A stretch of DNA of 64,000 nt from Caprimulgus europaeus (taxonomy: Eukaryota > Chordata > Aves > Caprimulgiformes > Caprimulgidae), in NCBI GenBank assembly GCA_907165065.1, contig OU015530.1, forward strand, positions 44,828,965 through 44,892,964. The letters are read 5' to 3'. The notes under the pieces were generated by a model. That model had not been told where the DNA came from. It worked only from the letters and a program-made list of their open reading frames with translations, and did no database searches. Every line of letters begins with the position of its first letter. The first letter of the stretch is position 1. The position numbers and the translations under genes were made by a program. This document shows positions 41,671-53,870 of the stretch, in pieces.

Positions 41671-44600
41671 TGAAAACGAGAAGTAATCAAAAGAATATTT
41701 CAGGAAAGATCACTTTAATTACACAGAAAAGTATTTATGGTCTGAATCAACTCTACTTTGATTTTGATTACCCAGTATATACTCAAACTCATAATAGAGG
41801 GGTTTTCTTTAATTGTCTTGTTTTCAACTACTTCAAGTTTCATGAAGCAGCTGAAGGTAAGGCCTCTCATTTCTCTCTAGATGGCAAACATAATAAAAGT
41901 ACACTATCAAATCTCAAGAGATCTCTGTAACAAAGGAGGCACAGCTGCTGCCCCAGCCACCGCCCCACACCACGTAATGAAGTGACCCATTAACAGCGGT
42001 GCCTGTGCTGCTGGCGCAGCCCTGAACATGCACTCTTCTTTATTAGATTAGCCTGGGCAAGAAAGTGGCTCTGTACTATGTAGTGTCACTTAAGAAAAAT
42101 ACCAATTTATATTTGTTCCAAGCAGTAGCCCTGCGCATATTATCCTGTTTGCCTTAGCTACTCACCCTGCAACAGAGAATTACGATTTTCCAACATGAGT
42201 TCACTTGCTCCTTATGCTCATATATCTATATATAAGCATGGTGATAGCAAAATGTTCTTGTATTTTTACACTTTTTCTTCAAATTGTTTGATGAAACAAA
42301 AGTTCAGTTGGGTGAACTTCTGTAAGAAGAGAAGACGAATTGCCAACAAAGGAAGAAAGGAAGAACCTGGAACTCAAGTCAGCACTTCTGGAGAGGAGTG
42401 AGCAATTATCACTTCCTTGCCTTTTGCTGTGTAGTGAAAACCTGACAGTTTGCACCATGGTAAGTAGCCATGACCTTTCACAATACAGGAAGTTAATTAT
42501 GCAACAGAATTCCTAAATATTCATATGTGCCAGACAAAACATTAACATAAGAAGTTCCTCTACAAAAACTATTTGCTGATGAACCACCTTTAATATGGCA
42601 CGTTTCATTTTGGTGAGATTCGTTATTGAGGTATTTTTCAGGCTCCTGAACAATTCTCTAAATCTTTCAAAAATAAATTTTTAAAAAAAGGTATTCTGTC
42701 AATGCAAAGACACAACGTGATCAATTCCAGTCTCTCCTTATGACAATGGTTCCATACATAAGGAAAAGTGATTTGTATTACTAACTAAACTTGACAATAA
42801 AGTGAATTATAAAAGACAATAATTCAAGTGTGTTGAACCTATGCATTTCCCAATTAAACTGGAAATTTAAACATGCGTTAATTTTATTTATTTAATTGCT
42901 GGAATGGGACAAGCACATGGAGCTAGCTCTAGTGCATGCTGTTTGGCAACGGTCAATACCGCTCCAGGTATTAATCCAAGAATTAAATCTTATTCACACT
43001 ATATTAACCACACACTGTAACTATAACGTCCTGCATTCCTGTCTCCAGTTCTGTTCTGAGAGACCATTCTAACTCCGTTTTGATACTCTCCATTAAAACA
43101 CAAACAAAAAAGAATATATTAAACAGATTTTTCTACCAATATATTATTGGTTGCAATACTCTGATTTACCTGAATATATAGATTTGAAGAGGATATACTT
43201 TGAAATATTAAAAGGAAAATCAAAGGAAAGGAACTTAATAATTAAATCACAAGATGAAGTACGCATGGGACCGACACAATGTCACTGATTCCAGGATGAT
43301 GGCTGATACCGTTTGAAGTCTGTGGTTTCTTTGAAGAGTGGATAAAACAGCAATGAACTCTAATCACAAGGCTTCAAATTCTCTGTGGCACTAATGCACT
43401 GTAAATATTGATTTGCTTCTGCAGCTAAGGTGCCTTTTAAATAAGCACTTGAAATGGTAAATCTAATAAGGAATTACAGGAAGTTTTAAAAGTCTAAGAA
43501 TTAAGGAAAAATTAAATTAAAAATCATGAAAGTTACCATTAACTCAGTTCTTGAGCCACATTCAAGGACTTTAAGTATTCAGCAATGAGACCAACACTGT
43601 AACTTCAGAAAGAATTATGTGTGACAGAGAAACCCATTAAGTTACATATATAGCCACAGTTCTGCTAGAAAATGGTTATTTGTAGGATAAATCCAAGCTG
43701 GATAACAAAATGCTCACATTCATAACCATGAAATTCTCACTGGAAGTCTAATTTTATTAAAAGCAACAGCAGTTTCACTATAAATTATAAAAACAGCATA
43801 TCTACATTTTATAACCATCTTTAAATGTTAAGAACACAGAGTTGTACCTTTCCTTCCTGCCAGCAATTCCATTTTTATTTTAAAAGGGGTCATCACCTTC
43901 TCTGATTTTCAAATACGCTCATGAGCAAAAGCATTTGAGGATCTGGCAAATTTCATCCATAAAGCTGAACACGTCGTCCTGCATGCAGGCATTCAGCACA
44001 AAGGATGGTGGTCTCAGAGCAGAGGTAATATATACCTTCCCATACCAATTTCCTCTCAGATGTCAGCTTGAAGGGCATGACTAGAAAAATACACACATAT
44101 ATTTATACGTAAAGCCAAGACAATTTTACTCTGAAGCTTTCAACTAATGTTTCAGCTCCTCAGTGCCACTGGCAGCTTGCAGAGTTTGGTGTGCAGTAAA
44201 TTTAAAGCACAGAAATTAAAAATGATCTTATGGTCGTTTCTGGCCACCTCACACAGATCGTCAGGTCCATAACTGTTGAGTAGACCTGAACAGGACTTCC
44301 CCCCTCCCTTTAAATTCAAGAGTCTTCTTTGGGAAAATGATGACTCAGTAAAAACAAAAAACTGTTTGGGAAAGAGTAGCTTTCAACAAAGAAGCTGCTT
44401 GGATTTTCTGAACGTGAGCCTGTAGATATGTATATACGTTGAGGTGTGTTGTATACACAATATGTACACAGGGCCTACTTCAGCACCAAGAAACCAGTCT
44501 GGGGATGACAGACAGAGACTCAATAGTTACACTGCTCATGTCACCCAACCAGTTCATCGTACCACTCAAATCCTCATCTGGAGTTCAAGAGGAAGGATGA

Positions 44601-47600
44601 ATCAGAGTCCTCCTGAGGCTCAGGAAAGTAGGTGTGCTTCTTTCAGTTTAAAGTACTTGAAACCACAAGGCTATATTTAACTGAAATAGCTTTTAAAAAA
44701 ATATTTAGATTAGCCTTGAGTTTTACACTCCAGCATAAGTCCCTGAACTCTGGTTCCAATTCCAATAGGTTCAGTTCAGCTTCTCGTTCCACCCAGCTGG
44801 ACACAGCGAGTCAAACATCCCTTATGACCTTTGAAAGCTCAAATCCCCAAATCAACTTTCATTCTTGCAAACCTCTAGAGGCAAGACAATGGTAATTTCC
44901 AAAGACCACTGAGGCTGTTGCAAACTGGACTACCACACAGGTTTTCAAAGCTTTTTCTCTTCAGATACAAGAAAAACAGGTAGAGACAAAAAACAGCTGA
45001 TTGTGAACTTATCTACAAACTGCCTTAAACCCTAGCAGCAGCTAACATATGCCAGCACTTCTCTAAGATTAACAAAACAGCACAAATCAAATGTAGGAAT
45101 CTTGAAGTAGAAAAGAATAAATATTAAAAACATAAGCAGTTCCAAAAGGTGAAGAACTACTACCTGGACAACCTTATCATCTGACCTGCAGAAGCAAACT
45201 CAAGAGTGCTGTACAGCGATGGCTGTTGGGAGGGATGTGAAACAGGAGCACTGCAAAGCTACCATCAGTTGCAGATCTTTTCAGAAACATACTCTTGGAC
45301 ATGACAGCAAAGAAAGAAAATATATATACACCAACAACTCTCTCTTCATGGCCCAGAGCAGTATTTTTCTCTCCCCTAGAATCCATTCCATTTTTAAGTA
45401 ACGATTATCTAATAAAAAAATTTACAGCATTCCCAAAGTACTCCTTACTTGGTCAAAATATTCTTTTTTTTTTTTTCTCCTAAATTTGTACTATTTTCCC
45501 CAAGTTTATCCTCCTGTTACTAGTTATCTCCCCTTCAGTTACAAAGCTATCTTTTCCTTTCATGTGTCACAGAAAATTATAGCATTTCTCCCCTAAACAG
45601 TGCTACAAAGGATATAACTTCACCTCTGCCTCTCTTAATTTTCTATTGCTGTTCATTTTTGTAAATATTATCCTGGTCTTAACTTGTTCAGAAGACAACC
45701 AGAAAAGTGCATTTCTCTTATTAAATATTCTCAGTACTGTCTTACAAGGAGTATCCTCCCTGTCTTTTTTTGAACTTTGACACTAAGTCAAAAAAAATCA
45801 CATTTGGGTATTTTGTTGTCATGGTATCAATCCAGAACATCTATAGAAATCCTAAAACTTTTTCTATAACCTCACTTCAGCATCTTTGTCTTGTTAATTC
45901 AAGATTAGGTTCAGTTCAGATCAATACGTTTATATGCTAGTTTCTATTTATTCAGACTGAATTAAATTGTATTTTTCCAGTATGTGTACTACATCTCTGC
46001 TGGGTTATTTATCTTTCCTTCATTCATATTTTTCTCCTTTCCTAGTTTATCAACATCAGGAAATTTAATCAACAGTACCGCTTCTCCCAGATTTAAAGAT
46101 GTTAAATAAAACTAAAAGTAACAGGAATCCTCATGACACCCTACTGGGCAACCACTTCTTAGACTAAGATCGCCTCCAACTTCTAACATTTCTATGCTGA
46201 TTTTCAAACCATACTGAAGTGTTTATGCTCACATTAACTTAGAATTTCCAAGACGCATAAATTTCTATCACATGCTTTAACATTTGCAAATATTACATCA
46301 ATTGTGCATCATTCACCTACAAATGACAACTATCTAGTGTTCATAGCTCTCCCCTTCAGAATTACAAGGAAGCTTAAGATGACATAGTTAATTAGCATTT
46401 CTCTACTTGAAAATATGTTTGTGTTTAAAAACGTCAACTTCTTAAATGAATTCCTCTACATTCAGAACTCTTGGTTAAATAACAAGACTGCCATTCCTCT
46501 TACAGAAAAAAAAAAAATCATTGCTCACTTCACACAATTCCAGATATTTATAACTACTTCATGTACAAACCCAACTGTTTTCAGTTATTCTTCTAGCTAT
46601 TCATCTTCAAACAACAGCTTATGTACTTCCCTCACAGACATATTCTCAATGTTATCAAATATTGTTCTCTGCTTTCTTATTTCTTTAGCTTTAAAATGGC
46701 ACATTTATAAGCATTTGCACATTAAAATCATGACAAATCACAATTATTCTGTTTTCCTTATATCACTGTCCTATGCAGTTGGAGATCTGTCAGGCAGCCA
46801 CATCAAGGAGCTGGGCAGAGGCCATACCACGGCACTAAAAATGCACAACGTGGTTTAGCAGGTGGCAGATGAATGAGGTAGGTCATGGGACTCTTCCACT
46901 CAGCCTGCAAAATCTGACAGGTGTGCATATGTCCCCAACCATCATATAAAGTTGAAAGAAAATACATTCAGCTATGTTAAAGGTACAAACACAAACTCAC
47001 TGCATGTTAGCATACCTTTTAGAAATACAAGACACTATATTAACACTCCAACAATCAAAAACAACTCTCAGAAAAGAAAGAACATCTCTGGAATTATGGA
47101 TGGCAGTGAAAAGAATGCAACCAAGCAACCAAAAAAGTCTTACTACAAAGCAAAAGAAGAAGAGTCCTTATCTTCCTAGTATCGTTTTCAATTTCTTTTA
47201 ATAGAACCTGTTTTCCATTTTCACAATCATGACTGCTCAGTGACTTTGAAATTCAAAAATAAGAAAACATCAACCTGCCACAGTTATATTTTAATAATGA
47301 GGTAATGTTAAAGCCTTATCTTGAAAAGCCTTTAAAATAACAATCTTCTTTCTATTTCTCTAATATTCTTTCTTCTTACTTTTGAATACTGAGATCCAGG
47401 AGGAAAAAGATGATTGCACCTTGAAACTCAATTTACTTAGACACTGACTTTTAAAGCTAATTAGAGAAAGATCTTTAAAACCAAAATTAAAATTTAATTA
47501 CCTACACCCTCTCCGTCTCCTTTCTCTGGGCTTTTTTCTAAAATGCAAATATCTTTGCATGCCAAAAGAAAAGACAAAAATGTCAGATCTTACAAATGTT

Positions 47601-49086
47601 CTCTACTTGTCTCTGTCAAAAAATTATGTTTCAGTATGTTTTAATGAGCTGCAGGCTCAGTTTTTTGGGTACATTCTTCATGAATTTCCTTAAAACAGGC
47701 TCAATTACCTCTCCACCTATTTTTACACTATTGCTACAAACCTAGGAAAAATGCACTTCTAGTTGCCCAGATGTTACAAATTTTTTGCAAAATAGCATCC
47801 CACTCATTAGTACTTCAAATACACAAAGCATGATCAACTTTGCTACTGCTAAACTTCTACAGTTTACATCAAAGACCATACCTTGCTAATAAGACTCTGA
47901 TTGATACTTGGTTACATTATAATGAAGACACTGTATTTTATACCTGCATTCACAAGTCATTTTGCAGTGCAGGCAAGAGGTTGCAGTGACAGAAGCAAAT
48001 TCCACGGTGCTTTGAGCTGAAAAGGCTTCAACTCTCTGAGACACAGGAAGGAAGATGGCAGATATTTTTCTTAACACAACTTTGAAAAATCCCCTAGAAC
48101 TGAATGGTAAAATTGTTCCTGTTAGTGAACATAATGCAGTAATGTGAAAACTGTATGTTCTTTATAATCTAAATGACTTGGGCAGGCTCACAAAGCCTCT
48201 CTTAGAGGAAGAAGTTTGAAACTTTTTCCTGGACGGGAGGGAAGAAATAAAGACGCAATAATAGTTTTCAGGTTGTAACTGGAAGAGCTCACTTGGGAAG
48301 ACCCAGGAATGATATAATGTGTATAATACACATTACAGTTCTTTAATTATTGAGTTTCAACTGGAGAAAACCTGCTGCGGTTGCCAATGTTGTGACACCC
48401 TTCTGGTTCCCAGGCCATCACTGTGCCCTTCTATGAGGAAAAGGGGTGGGTAGAAGTGCCATTGCTGTGCAGTATCAGATCATTAGGGGTTCAGAACTAC
48501 TCGTCAGTCTGTATCTGTTTCTGACTTACACTAGAATAAACTTGCCATCAGCATCTGCTGCTGACACAGGCTCGTGCATCACTGTATCACCTCATATGTG
48601 AGGTGGGAATTCCTATGTGGATTATATACAGATACCAAAGAGTTAAAAATGCTTAATTGCAATTCAGAAGGTACATCTGTAGTTAGCAAGAGACTTGTTG
48701 TTAAACAAGTCCTTACAAAGCTAAAGGGACTCTCTCTCCTTCTATACTCTCCGTCAGAACCTAATGCTGCACCCACTGGCTCATGAATTACAGCACTAAG
48801 CAACTTCTCAAAAAGGCAATGGTCTGCACAGCCCCCAGCAGTGAAATGAAAACCTACAGCATTTCTACTGTAGTTTAGAAGGGATAAAAAACAAACTTCT
48901 GGATTACACACACGACCATCACCAAACAGTCCAGTACTTAGACAGGATACAGTAACAGGCAGCAGTGGGATGGTATCAGTACCTTAACTATGTGAACTGT
49001 GAACAAGTTATTTGTGATGGTTGTTTACCTCATTACGTTGAAACAGTGAGGGAAGAGGTATTTCTTTGCCAGTCATCAGATGAATT

Positions 49087-51367
49087 GCTAGCCCTTGTTC
49101 TCGTGGGAGACTTCAACTTACCGGACATCTGCTGGAAATACAACACAGCAGAGGGAAAACAGCCTAGGAGGTTTCTGGCGTATGTGGAAGATAACCAACA
49201 GAGAAGGACTGGTGGGAGATGTGGTGGTCAGAGGCCATCTTGGGCTAAGTGACCATGAAAAGGTAAAGTTCTCAATGCTTGGTGAAGTAAGGAGGGGGAT
49301 TAGCAAGACCACTACCATGGACTTCCTGAGGGCAAACTTTGGCCCATTCAGGTCACTGGTTGAGAGAGTCCCTTGGGAGACAGTCCTGAAGGGCAAAAGG
49401 GCCCAGGAAGCCTGGACATTCTTCAAGAGGGAAGTTTTAAAGGCTCAGGAGCACACTGTCCCCATGTGCTGCAAGACAAACGGGTGGGGAAGACGACCGA
49501 CCTGGCTGAACAGGGAGCTCTTGCTGAGACTCAGGAAAAAAAGAGAGTTTAGCATCTCTGGAAGAAGGGGCAGGCAACTCAGGAAGAGCACAGGGATCTC
49601 GTTAGGTTATGCAGAGAGAAAATTAGAAAGGCAAAAGCCCAGCTAGAACTCAATCTGGCCACTGATGTTAGAGATAACAAAAAGTGTTTTTACAAATACA
49701 TTAAAAACAAAAAAGAGAGGCAAGGAGAATCTTCATCCTTTATTGGATTCAGAGGGCAACATTGCCACCAAGGATGAGGAAAAGGCTGAGGTACTGAATG
49801 CCTTCTTGGCCTCAGTCTTTAATAGCCAGACCAGATATCCTCAGGGTATTCAGCCTCCTGAGCTGGAAGATGGGGATGGAGAACAGAATAAAGCACCCAT
49901 ATTTCAGGAGGAAGCTGTTTATGACCTGCTACACTTGCCAAGAAGAAGAAACTTGCCAAGCCACTCTCCAATCATTTATCAACAATCCTGGCTAACAGGG
50001 GCGGTCCCAGAAGCCTGGAGGCTTGCCCATGTGATGCCCATCTACAGGAAGGGCCAGAAGGAGGATCCAGGGAACTACAGACCTGTCAGCCTGACCTTGG
50101 TACCAGGGATTATCGTGGAGAAGTTCATCTTGAGTGCACTCACGTGGTGTAAGCAGGACAACCAGGGAATCAGGCCCAGCCACCGTGGGTTCATGAAAGG
50201 CAGGTCCTGCTTGACCAACCTGATCTCCTTCTATGATCAGGTGACCTGCCTAGTGGATAAGGGTGAGGCTGTGGATGTTGTCTACCTGGACTTTAGCAAG
50301 GCCTTTGGCACTGTCTCCCACAGTGTTCTCCTAGAGAAGGTGGCGGCCCAAGGCTTAGATAGGTTTACTCTTTGCTGGGTAAAAAACTGGCTGCGTGGCC
50401 AAGCCCAGGGAGTTGTGGGGGAAGGAGCAGAATCCACTTGGTGGCCGGTCACAAGTGGTGTTCCCCAGGGCTCAGTGTTGGGGCCAGCTCTGTTTAATAT
50501 CATTATCAATGATCCGGATGAGGGGATCAAGTGCATCCTCAGTAAGCTTGCAGATGACACCAAGCTGGGCAGGAGCATTGATTTGCTTGAGGGTAGGAAG
50601 GTTCTGCAAAGGGATCTGGACAGGCTGGATCGATGGGCCAAGGCCAGTTGTATGAGGTTCAACAAGGCCAAGTGCAGGGAGGAGTGGCTGGAAAGCTGCA
50701 TGCTGGTTGACAGCCAGTTGAACATGAACCAGCAGTATGCCCAGGTGGCCAAGAAGGCCGATGGCATCCTGGCCTGTATCGGCAATAGTGTGGCCAGCAG
50801 GAGTAGGGAAGTGATCGTGTCCCTGTACTCAGCACTGGTGGGGCTGCACCTCAAGTGCTGTGTTCAGTGTTGGGCCCCTCACTACAAGAAGGCCATTGAG
50901 TTGCTCGAGTGTGTGCAAAAGAAGGGCAACGAAGCTGGTGAAGGGCCTGGAGAACAAGTCTTATGAGGAGCAGCTGAGGGAACCGGGATTGTTTAGTCTG
51001 GAGAAGAGGAGGCTGAGGGGAAGCCTTCTTGATCTCTACAACTGCCTGAAAGGAGGCTGTAGTGAGGTGGGTGTTCGTCTCTTCTCCCAAATAACAAGTG
51101 ATAGGACAAGAGGGAACGGCCTTAAGTTGCTCCAGGGGGGGTTTAGGTTGGATATTAGGAAAAAGTTTTTAACTGAAAGGGTTGTCAAACATTGGAAGAG
51201 ACTGCCCAGGGAAGTGGTGGAGTCCCCATCCCTGGAGGTATTTAAAGGACGTGTAGATGTGGTACTTGGGGACATGCTTTAGTGGTGAACTTGGCAATGC
51301 TCGGTTTACGGTTGAACTAGATGATCCTATTGGTCTTTTCCAACCAAACTACTCTATGATTCTATGA
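49087..51367 (+). mobile_element. CR1 LINE, 2.3-kb 5'-truncated copy with 3' tail
   Basis: Plus-strand CR1, antisense to PARD3. It starts within the endonuclease at ALVLVGDFNLPDICW and runs through the linker, reverse transcriptase, C-terminal domain and 3' UTR to the terminal words ctctatgattctatga. Against the minus-strand copy it lacks blocks of about 60 bp after FLAYVEDN and about 65 bp after YDLLH. Against the family as recalled it also lacks about 40 bp after NKAKC. The segments shared with the 16.5-17.7 kb copy are nearly identical by eye, so both belong to one fairly young subfamily. Target-site duplications were not determined. Confidence 0.95.
49665..50966 (+). pseudogene. CR1 ORF2 reverse transcriptase remnant, 433-codon open frame
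   Basis: Longest open frame in the window. It reads [20 protein letters not shown] (linker), [20 protein letters not shown] and [13 protein letters not shown], then [35 protein letters not shown] (the first catalytic Asp block), [16 protein letters not shown], and [10 protein letters not shown] (the ADD catalytic pair, with Leu where the family usually has Phe). After RFNKAKC a block is missing and the frame resumes at [20 protein letters not shown], ending in a shifted tail. The upstream frame 49095..49646 carries the endonuclease end and linker and is separated by a frame change. The downstream C-terminal domain continues in 50860..51282 ([20 protein letters not shown] through [20 protein letters not shown]). 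The deletions and frame changes make it non-functional. Confidence 0.93.
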
Positions 51368-52140
51368 ATACTCCATCTTTGAATGTATTTGGCCATTAAT
51401 CTGGCACACCTTCACACTTCTGTGGAGCAGAACCTCCCCACCATGGAGCGGACACTGAGCACTTGGTCTCTCCTCACTGCAGGCTTGGGTAAGCATGACC
51501 GGCCCGAGCCTCACTCCGCTGTGGAAAACTACAGGAATTGTCAACCATGCAGCTGGGATTTTTCTGAGATGTAAAAATTCATGCAGCTCGTAGGCCACTG
51601 TCAGGCTGGAGAAGGCAACAATTTTAGAATATTAGCACCTGAAGGTACATCTGAATTTGCATTACCCAAAATCCACATAACTTAATTACAGAAATCATTT
51701 CAGCAGACTTTTAACTGAAGCATAGTAGTTACGACAACCAAGAAAACTTTTTTGCTAGGATAGGATTAATTTTCTTCTTAGTAGCTAGAAAGAATTGTGT
51801 TTTGGTTTCAGTGGAGATTGTTATGAAAAGAAACGTTGATAACTGCAAGGACACCACACTTGGCAGTTTCCAAGAACAGAGGATTGGAAGTGGGGCATGG
51901 AGAATAAACGTGTAGTAGTTAGTAAAACCCAGAACTGACAGTTGGATATGCCAATAAGATATTCCATAGCATATTACGTCATGTGTAGTATATTAACTGG
52001 GGCTGAACAGAGAGGGGAGAGGAATTCTCTCGGGAATTGCTAGGGCTTGCTTTTCCGGGATTGCGATTTCAGTTTCGGGGTTCCTTTTCACTCCTCCGGG
52101 ATCATTATCAGTGGGTGGTGAGCAACTGTACTCTGCATCA

Positions 52141-52143
<3 letters not shown>

Positions 52144-52192
<49 letters not shown>
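52144..52192. repeat. (AT)n microsatellite inside the LTR
   Basis: Uninterrupted AT dinucleotide repeat, 49 nt. It sits where the LTR consensus, as recalled, has only a short AT-rich stretch. Likely polymorphic in length. It creates an artificial Tyr-Ile repeat in one frame. Confidence 0.97.
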
Positions 52193-52195
<3 letters not shown>

Positions 52196-52248
52196 GTTAG
52201 TAGTAGTATTATTAGTAGTAGTATTAGTATTATTAGTATTATTTCAAT
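52193..52248. repeat. TAG/TAT trinucleotide-rich tract inside the LTR
   Basis: Imperfect run of TAG, TAT and TTA units directly following the (AT)n tract. Similar trinucleotide-rich sequence is usual at this place in the LTR family, so it is probably partly inherited and partly slippage. Confidence 0.85.
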
Positions 52249-52441
52249 TCTATTTTACTGCAATTATTAAATTGTTCTTATCTCAACCTACAAGTCTCCT
52301 CACCTTTACCCCTCCAATTCTCTCCCCGATTCTCTGTAGGGGCAGGGAAGCGGGCGGGGGGGAGGCTGCAAGCGGCTGTGTTTTGTTTGGCTGCCAGCTC
52401 AGTTAAACTATCACACTTGGCTACAATAACTTAAACAGTTG

Positions 52442-52497
52442 TTTGGTGGGTTTGGTGTTTTGTTTTTTTTTTTGGTTCGTTGGTTGGGTTTTTTGTC
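52442..52497. repeat. G/T-rich low-complexity tract next to the solo LTR
   Basis: T runs with GGTTGG and GGTGGG words on the plus strand, starting about 27 bp after the LTR end. Same type as the tract at 29588. Confidence 0.85.
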
Positions 52498-53777
52498 AGA
52501 AATGAGCCGTGCATGTATTGTCATAGCTATACACATAAAATTTGAAGAAAAAATAATTTGTGGGAGGGAGCAGCCTCTATTGCACACTAACGAGTTTCCA
52601 GCATGGCAAAAAAATATTACAACTAACATCTATAATAAGATAGACGAAACATAGTCCTGAATAACTATTAAAAATGACTAACAGCTTCAGCAATTTTAAT
52701 GGCACTTGTTCTTGTTTCCATGACGGAAACGTTTACTAGGATTATTAGAAACATGTTGGTACATTCATAAAACACACTCTCATTTAAAGTGTTATCAAAC
52801 CTCAGCAAGTTAATGCTTCACTGAGCTCACATCTGCCACTCATGACCAAGAAGAGTAGAAGATCTCAAGCAGAACTAGGAAAAGGCCATGTCATGCCACC
52901 CCATGGGCTCAGAAAAACAATTTTTAGCAGAAGGGTCTTCTGCACACAGGGACTAATACAGCTCAAAGGCAAAGCACAGAGCATAAAGATTTCAAGAACA
53001 TTATTTTCTGTCATTCACTTACAAGTATCAAGCTGAATCCCCAAAGACAAATCAAGTATTTGTGTGTTTAAGTAATGAAATTAGATTAAATGCCACCAAC
53101 CCTCCTCATCCACAGAGGATACATGGCAGCAGAGCTGCCATGCCCATCACATGGCAGGGCAGATAGTTTGGCTCTGCAAAAAGATATGATGCTCTGCCTG
53201 ACCTTCACTGGGGGTAGGTCAGAGAATGGTCTGGGAAGCTGTGAAGTTTGAGGACTACACAAACCTAACAGCATCTAAGCAAGCTCTTTCCAATTACATG
53301 AGTGGGAAATAAGGAGCTCTAGCTATCAGCACAACATGCTGAAATCTTCTCATTAACTCTCAAGGTTAAAGATCACTTTCTGCAGAAAACTCCAGTGTTC
53401 CCAGTAGCCAAATAGGGAGTAAAAACAATTTAGACTACATTGGAAATTGTTAGTTAAATTGTTCAGGTAATGCCCACAGTGAGACAATGAAACAGAGTAT
53501 CTGCTGCTCTCCAAGGGGTGACAGACCAACAGACATGTTTCTTGTAAAGGATAATTAAAGATATTTTAATAGTAAACGATATTCTCTTCTTTTTTAAAGC
53601 CATGCCTAATGAGTAGTAGGAGACCCAGCTGCTGCCTGAAACATGTGCAAAGTTGAGCATTCTAGTCTATCTTTACATGTGTTTGCAAAGTCCCTTACAA
53701 CAACAACAAGGAGCCTGAATTGTCCTCTTCTGAAAACATAGAAAATTTTCTACACCTTGGAGAAACTTTGTCAACAT

Positions 53778-53870
53778 TTGTCTTTCTTTTTACTACTTTT
53801 CTTTTTCTACTCCCCCACCTCGATTTCTCCCCCCCCCCCCTTTTTTTTCTTCTTTCCTCCCTTTTACAAC
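53778..53870. repeat. Polypyrimidine tract with C12-T8 block
   Basis: Almost pure C/T on the plus strand with a run of about twelve C followed by eight T and further CTTCTTTCCTCCC words. A homopurine-homopyrimidine block of this kind can form triplex DNA. The pyrimidine run is on the strand opposite to PARD3 transcription. Confidence 0.85.

Larger units (their letters stand above)
51744..52415 (+). mobile_element. Solo LTR of an avian ERVL-type endogenous retrovirus
   Basis: Matches from memory the common bird ERVL LTR in plus orientation, antisense to PARD3. U3 opens with words like GCTAGGATAGGATTAA and CTTCTTAGTAGCTAG. A CRE-like TTACGTCA and a TATA-like AGTATATTAACTGG lie near 51974..52000. 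The middle has GGTGGTGAGCAACTGTACT, then an (AT)n tract. The 3' end reads TTATCTCAACCTACAAGT, then GTTTGGCTGCCAGCTC and GTTAAACTATCACA. No internal retroviral genes adjoin it, so it is a solo LTR left by recombination. The 5' boundary is approximate. Divergence from the recalled consensus suggests moderate age. Confidence 0.85.

Noticed and set aside
50282-50854. 190-codon minus-strand frame
   Set aside because: Antisense shadow of the CR1 reverse transcriptase.
49095-51282. Long open frames with reverse transcriptase motifs as a host gene
   Set aside because: All motifs and the 3' tail belong to a CR1 LINE; the frames are broken by deletions and frame changes.
52037-52270. Frame with Tyr-Ile repeat
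   Set aside because: Produced by the AT microsatellite inside the LTR.
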